Positions 57,734 to 64,000 of a stretch of DNA of 64,000 bases are shown here, in pieces (position 1 is the first letter of the stretch; each line of letters begins with the position of its first letter). The notes below the pieces were generated by a model. The model did no database searches. It was not told the origin of the DNA and worked only from the letters and a program-made list of their open reading frames with translations. The DNA comes from Gymnopilus junonius (taxonomy: Eukaryota > Basidiomycota > Agaricomycetes > Agaricales > Galerinaceae), in contig JADNYJ010000099.1 in assembly GCA_015501075.1 (NCBI GenBank), positions 1 to 64,000 on the forward strand, written 5' to 3'. The position numbers were made by a program, and so were the translations under genes.

Positions 57734-59739
57734 TCACCAAGGCCTGTGGGGATGAACCGAGTCTCCGTCACTGTGTACTTCGTAGGAATGTCGGCGAACA
57801 GAGAAGGTCTCAGGTTCCGAAATCCTACCATGAGAATCCATGTGAAGGCCAATACCAGACCACTGCTGCCCTAGGCGCCCCGCATTTCCAGGAAAGGACT
57901 TTCCGTGGATCACGCTGTCATTATAATGAGTTTGTGAATATCGTCTCTCTTCATTTTCAGAAACAGAATTTGGCGTCGTAGGCGAAGTAGGAGAGGGGTT
58001 AGACGTGGAATCCCCCTCGAGTGATGCGTCAGAGCGGACGGGCTGGGACTCGTGAAAATAATTATCTTGACGCCTCTGATCATAACTCGAGGTAGAAGGT
58101 GAACGACCGCGATATCCGGACTGCTCTTGATAGGACCGTGGTGAGTTGTATGGTCGGAAACGGGGAGAGGTGTCGATAGATTTGCTACGTCAAAATTTAG
58201 ACGTCAAATTTCGGTGAGTAAATGAGAAACCTACGATAGGCTTGGATGAGAAGATAATGAATGGCGTCTAGCCCATGGCTGCTCTTGTGAAGACCTTCCG
58301 GTGCTGGAATAATGGTTGTCGTCCATACGGAGCCGTTGTAAAACAACTGCTGAATCTTGCGTGATGGACCCTCGCAGGTCTTCCATAGCGGAAATTGGAG
58401 GCAATGCATAAGGAGAGTCACCATGGTCGCTGCTACTAGGCGCCCTTATTGGAGGAAGCTTAATATTTTCTTTTAGCGGAGGTTCTGATGAGCTGTCTCT
58501 CATGGCGAGCGAACGGGTATCAAGCGATAGACCTATCTTTCCAGGAGCAGATAGTTTTCGATAAGACGAAGGGGGGTGGCTGGCGTATGCGCCGCCATAC
58601 ATATTGGCATCCCGACTCGACTCGGCAGAATTTATAACAGGGGAATGGAGGTGTAGGTTTGAAGGGTAAGGAGAAGAAACAGGATAGTCAACAGTTCTGA
58701 GATTTACTGGATGAAGGGACGGCGGCAAATCACGGCCTGGGGCTGGAGAGATTGGCATATTCGTATTAGGCGTTACAACCGTCCAACCAGCGGGCGCTCG
58801 AGGCATTTGCATAACAGAAGTCTGAGTTGATCGGCGAGCCCGACGCCTTCCTTGTCCTGTTGGTACAACTTGGCCATATCCTGGCTGCTCAGGTGATAAG
58901 CAAGTACTAGGGAATGTAGGTCTAAGAAGCAAGAAAACTGTCAGATCCAGATACCTACGGGGCACACTTATCATCACGCACCCAAATAAAGGAATAAGAT
59001 CATCACGAATCGCCCAAGCAACCCTACCGCAAAGCGTATATATTAGGATTTAAAGCTCTAGATTGTGCAAGGATTGGTACCTTCTTGATAACTTCAAGGC
59101 GACCTATAAAGTCAATCGTTAAGTCGTTTGCAGCGCAAGATGGCATCGGCACCACGAAATCGCACCTCGTATGGCATCCAAGTTCCTTGTATTTTCAGGT
59201 ACCCTCCGCGTACCCGACGAATAAGTGGGGCAAGGTCAGGCTGCGAATCGATCATTTTGACAATGTCAGCTATAATTCATCAGCGATGTGCCGTGTTTCC
59301 AGGATGTTGTACAACACACCTTTAGAATTTCCGAGGGCTGTTGGAGAAAAACGACAGTGAGCCAGTATGTAAAATTAGAGAAGAGAAGATGAAACCTTTC
59401 CAGATTCCTGTCCAGAGAATATACCCGTCATCGATGTCCATCATAATCCATTGACCGTTTAGCGGATACTCATATACAGGGCTAGATTTCGTCGAGGTGT
59501 CAACATCGTAATGAAGGAGGGTGTGAGTAACTCACATATAGCCCCGTGGATCATTGCTTGTGATATAGCGCCCCTTTGTTACATGGTGATTGGGGCTAGC
59601 GTAAGGTCGGAAGCGAGGCCCTGAGCCAGACGGAGATGTCTGGACAGTCTCCTATAAGAAGGCAGAGGCAACGCAATTCAAATAGGTCCAAGGCGAAGAG
59701 GAGGGAAGGGGAGCTTACTTGCAGCATGCCAGTAGTCAT
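57734..59739 (-). CDS. KilA-N/APSES-type DNA-binding transcription factor
   Basis: Nine exons, all in phase without correction (515 residues): 59739-59719, 59651-59536, 59481-59396, 59337-59320, 59269-59166, 59103-59081, 59023-58982, 58921-58235, 58184-57734. Residues about 46-150 form an APSES/KilA-N-like DNA-binding domain: VYEYPLNGQWIMMDIDDGY, WTGIWKALGNSKADIVKMID, RRVRGGYLKIQGTWMPYEVA, LSRRVAWAIRDDLIPLFG. The rest is a Ser/Pro/Tyr-rich, probably disordered regulatory region with a basic patch (GRRRARRSTQT) that may be a nuclear localisation signal. Related fungal proteins include Xbp1- and Bqt4-like regulators of development. Its clean structure contrasts with the frame-damaged genes nearby. 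Confidence 0.88.
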
Positions 59740-62700
59740 TTTGAAATGGGGAGGGGAAGAGATCCCTGACCGGGTAAAAGGCGAGTATTTATGTGGGATC
59801 TGCAGGCTCCAAGAAAAAAGCGGGGGTGGATCAGTTGATCGTTTGGCACGGAAGAACGCTCGAGTCCGGGATATCTACTCGTGGATAGAGATTGAAAAAG
59901 CAGGCCTGACGGCATTTTCGGTCTGTCTCCGACGGCAGACATTTCATCTTTCTGTTTTCTCCATAGTCAAGCGAACCCTAATTGGGTGGACCACGCGCAA
60001 ATAATGTCATCAGCATCCGCTTAATAAGGAAAAGAGATGGTATGGCCGATGTCGGCAAGATTCTAAGAAGTTCAAAGACAGATCAACAAAGGGGCAGAGG
60101 AAACCCACACTCCTGGGCAATTTTGATTCGTCCCTGTATGGTTTGACTATCTTGGTTGACTGTGTCGCAGTGAGGCAATCGGCATGATAGTGGTCAAGAC
60201 TCAATTCGCAGAGATTCATTGTAAACGGAGAATTGTTAATTCATAAGGAAAGCATTCATGGCTCATCATAAAAGCCACTCAATGCCAACACAAGCCAATA
60301 CACATCTCTTTTCTCCTTCGTACGACATTATTCCTTGAACCGCTCGGCAGAATAGAATAAGCACCCTCTGTGACGACCGCGTATATCGTCAAGCGCTCCC
60401 AATCAATTTTTTCACTTCTTCCGCGGGGTCAGGCCTTATTACAAGTCAGGGTCTTTAAATTTGGGTTCTAATTCCTTTCTATAGACGAGATAAAGATTGA
60501 TGCTTGCTAGTAAAGAGAGTCAGCCAAAGCCTTGAGGGAACGAAATCTTTTTCAGAACTCCTCACCGAAGGGGAAATTCCCCCAAACCCTATCTTGGCGT
60601 CCCGTTTGTTCCCACCCGCCCACCTATTCGCATTTATGTTTCGATCATGACGATGGCGTTCCTGAAAAGCTCTGACCTCGATCGCGAACGATCGTGAAAT
60701 GAGCCGGTCTGGGTCGAACTTGAAAGCCCATCCGAGGCTTCGCAAAAACCGAACTACGGTCCTTAACAACAGATCACTCGGCCCGCTCTTATCGCATCTC
60801 GGTCCCGACTCTCGAGTCCCTTGTCCACGCGTGGGTGGGAAATCACGTTAATGACAGCTTCATACATATGTTCGCGTCATCGAACACACGCTTTATTTTA
60901 TACTGAAGGCCCGGTAACAAAAATAGCATAAAGGGCCTTTCATGATTTAAACAGGGGTGACCAAGGAATATTTAAAGTAAAACAGTCATGATTTTCGTGG
61001 TATTTGAGACCGATCTTTCTAAACCCATAGATGAAGTCAGATAGAATGTACTAAGCCTTCAGGCTTCAAGTACAAAATATGGTCGAAAAGATTCTGTATG
61101 CGGTGTTGCTCCCTGCGCATTGCGCAAGGGTAATTAAATAGATAAGTGCCTTAGCTACAAAGCCTTACATATGTAGATATGCTGTTGCGAATTGTCACGA
61201 ACGCGAGATTGAAGCTATGGACCTTATCATGCACCCAGGGTCCCCAGGCAATGTGTTGGATTGTGATATATGATATACATAACCAGAAGTCACAGTCCGA
61301 TCCTCCTGTTGCCGAGGCTGCTTCGGTTCCGATTTTAATGAGCGGAGAAAGGCTACCCCGGACGAATAGAATGAACTCGTCGTGGCCTGTCATATGCAAC
61401 AGGAAGCTCTTTAGTCGAAGGACTGTCACAGTAAAGCAATTTCAAAGAAATAAAGTTTTCAGCACTTGAACACCACTCATGCTATATATGTATCGTCCTG
61501 GAAGTGTTCCTGTGTATCGGAAACTCCAGAATATTTTTTACTCCTATTCAACCTGGGATGTTGGGGACCTACGCGGGTCCGAGTTACTTTCGACTTGCCC
61601 ATTTATGATATCCGAGTGGGACATTTTATAGCCGTAAATTTCCATTTTTGCCCATTCTATTAGGATGATAACGGTCCCGAGCGGAGTGCAGCTGAAGATG
61701 GCAAATATGAGACGTGCGTTTCTCGTATGCTTCTACTTCATAGATAAAACAAGCGCACCAAGCCAGGTTTTCTGATAAACAAAATTGACTTACTTGAAGA
61801 CTCAGTGCCAATCTAATTAGGTACAGTTCAGTTGACTATTTCATAATGTATATAATTCGTAGTATCGCATCTGTCTTTGACGGTTCAGAGTTTTCCTAAT
61901 AGCCCGCCAAAGTGCAAGCTCATGATGCATAAATTTCATAATACATGGGCTGGAGGCGGGTTGAGGGCGGGTTCTTTCGCTATGCATTATGAGATAGTTA
62001 ACGGTATCTGCTTACATCATTAATATTTTAAGGCCAATGTAACCAACCACGTATAGGAGAGAAGAGCTGCATCACTATTCAAATTTTAATGGCTTTTCAC
62101 CAGGTCAGGTACCCAAACCCTAGTCGCGAATATTTGACCGTCTAATCTGTGTTGAAACCAGACGTACCGTCGTCCAGCAGAAGCGAAGGTGATAATATTA
62201 GCAGACCATCTGACTCCATTACTATTAATGCGAAGAAACATACCGCACAGCAGAGCTTCAAGAAGTGGTATAAACCAGAAAGGTCGTGCTTCAAAACGTA
62301 GGACAGTTTCAATTAAGAGTGACGAAGACATGCAACCTTTACGAGTTGCTGGTGGTGGATAAAGCTGTTCTTGAAGGTATTTTGGCAAGCGTCTATTTGC
62401 CATTCCTAAACATACCTTCCGAAGAGTCTGATATTTAAATTGCCCAGCTAAAGCATTGCAAACAATAACTGGAGCAGACGCCTGGTGCGGACTCTGAGCA
62501 TTAGATATCATTTAAACTCTGAGATCGCCTATTTGCATTTTGGAGTCGCTCGCCGTCCTGTCCTTTGAATCAGGCGTCCATCATAGAAGCTCGAGACTGA
62601 TCTATAAGTAAGCTTTCTCCGAAAACTGCTTGCAGTATTCTGGGATGTAATTACCTCCATCAAGCCCTCTCACTCTCAGGACTTGAATCGTTCACGAGGG

Positions 62701-64000
62701 TGCGTGCCTTGGCGTATCACGCCCTTTTGATCATCAGGCTCGATGATCATAAGAAACGAAGGTGCCGGTAATCGTTTGTTTTACGTCGATGTTTAAGTCC
62801 ACTTAACCTTATGTAGGTAGCGGATAGCGGACCTAGCCCTGCCTTGCCACATTACCGAAGAGGTCCCAGATTGCGTATTTTACAAATATAAATCCGTTCA
62901 ACAGAGTTGGTACTCATGTCATGACTTCTGAGTTTCTGGTAGGTCATCTGACGTGAAACGCACTCGTTTAGTTGATCAAATACACTTACATACTCGGTAC
63001 TCAAACACCTCGATTGTACCTTGGAGTTGCTTTTGAAGCGACGCTATGAAAGCAAGGACTAGAAGTTGACATCGTGGAAATCTGTGAAACTTCCATGTAC
63101 ATAAGAAGAGTCATTTCAATAGGAAATCCTGTTCAAAATGCAGCTGTACATTGGCAATGGGTTTTGTCAAACTTTTTGTTATTTAACCTACGTAGCATAG
63201 GCGTCATTGACCTCAAGGAGCTTGAGAAGAGTCACGGAAGATAATACCGACAAGATGTGCAATTTATCCCGCCGCGGGCCTGGATTTGACAAATGCAGGG
63301 TTTGCCCATCTCCGAAGGTAATTAATTGTCATGGACTGCCGTCGGCAGCTGAACCTTAAATTCGGTAGATATTTCCTTGTTATATCCACAAACAAAGGCG
63401 TCGGGAGCGCACCGAAGCGCTGACAGGTGGAGAAAAGATCGGAGAAACGATGTGAATTTGATTCGCGAATCTCTAGTTTAAAATTTTTGTTGCCGAGGTC
63501 TGCCAGCAGACTGTGTTGACAGAACGTAGTTACGCAAGTACTACTGCATCAGAAGGTGACAAAGCGGGTAAACTACTGACAGCGCGAGAAAACTGACATT
63601 GACGAAGAGACCTTCGTTAATATTAATGCTGTCGCTGTTGCTGCGAAATGCCTAAGCGTGGCGCTAGTGGATCAAAATTTCCTCGTATAAGATTCCAAAA
63701 TGTGGGGCCTTTAACTTCAGGCACAAAGCTTCGGCAGTATGCTGAATTTATGACGTGCACATCGATGCTGATTGCATATGCGTTCCAGAAACTCGTTGTC
63801 ATTCTTTGAATAAGCCTAACCCAATCCACCATAACTACCAGGGTGGTAGACCTCTACTCGAACCTCGAGCGAACCAGACTTTAGAATACGCACGATTGTC
63901 GGTTTATACGAGGGAAATACAAATGCCGCAGCAGTCACTAGCGTGGAGGGGGAGGCATCATCCTCTGACCATTTGGCTTATTTGCAGAAGCCCATGGAGC
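59740..64000. other. Long stretch without a recognisable gene
   Basis: Only short open frames. The longest (minus, 62086-62511, 141 codons) has no family signal and no flanking splice pattern. 59740-60250 probably holds the promoter of the transcription factor gene. Confidence 0.5.

Noticed and set aside
62086..62511. 141-codon minus-strand frame
   Set aside because: No family resemblance and no neighbouring exons; length is compatible with chance.
1..64000. tRNA, rRNA or CRISPR features
   Set aside because: No TPsiC-like box pairs, rRNA blocks or regularly spaced repeats were found by reading both strands.

Overview
The window looks like a basidiomycete (probably Agaricomycetes) nuclear chromosome. 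The genes are broken by many short introns (about 40-95 nt, GTRNGT donors, CTRAY-like branch sites). The protein families fit as well: an Erv41 cargo receptor, a TBC RabGAP, an SPX-type phosphate transporter, an expanded TPR-CHAT family, a Crinkler-type kinase, and Ty1/copia and tyrosine-recombinase retrotransposons. No prokaryotic features, tRNA or rRNA genes were seen.

Layout. 1-2035: minus-strand Ulp1-type protease gene of the kind carried by transposons, broken by two in-frame TGA codons. 2355-8914: complete Ty1/copia element with two LTRs, target-site duplication, primer-binding site and polypurine tract; its gag-pol frame carries four TGA stops. 9465-11773: ERV41. 12120-17303: decayed TPR-CHAT (caspase-like) gene carrying a 150-bp MITE-like insertion. 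17708-21345: relic of a tyrosine-recombinase (Ngaro/DIRS-like) retrotransposon. 22000-27250: no recognisable gene. 27250-37960: three copies of a short-chain dehydrogenase (SDR) gene with its promoter, two of them followed by a CHAT fragment, flanking a TBC RabGAP gene (29897-34171). 38146-40375: Crinkler-type protein with two N-terminal CRN modules and a kinase-like C-terminus. 41110-41700: TPR and CHAT fragments in opposite orientation. 41641-51828: two small unknown genes, an isochorismatase-like hydrolase, an F-box/LRR-like gene and an unknown acidic protein. 53126-56502: SPX/DASS phosphate transporter. 57734-59739: intact KilA-N/APSES-type transcription factor. 59740-64000: nothing recognisable.

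The host genes do not form one pathway. Erv41 (ER-Golgi traffic), the RabGAP (membrane traffic), the phosphate transporter and the transcription factor look like ordinary core genes. Between them lie transposons and conflict-type genes (TPR-CHAT, Crinkler-kinase) in various states of decay. Two damage patterns stand out. The mobile elements are broken almost only by TGA codons, as expected from C-to-T change at CGA. Otherwise well-preserved host genes carry scattered single-base deletions and no insertions, which may be assembly error. I did not find a clearly new system; the best candidates are the SDR+CHAT duplication unit and the double-CRN kinase.
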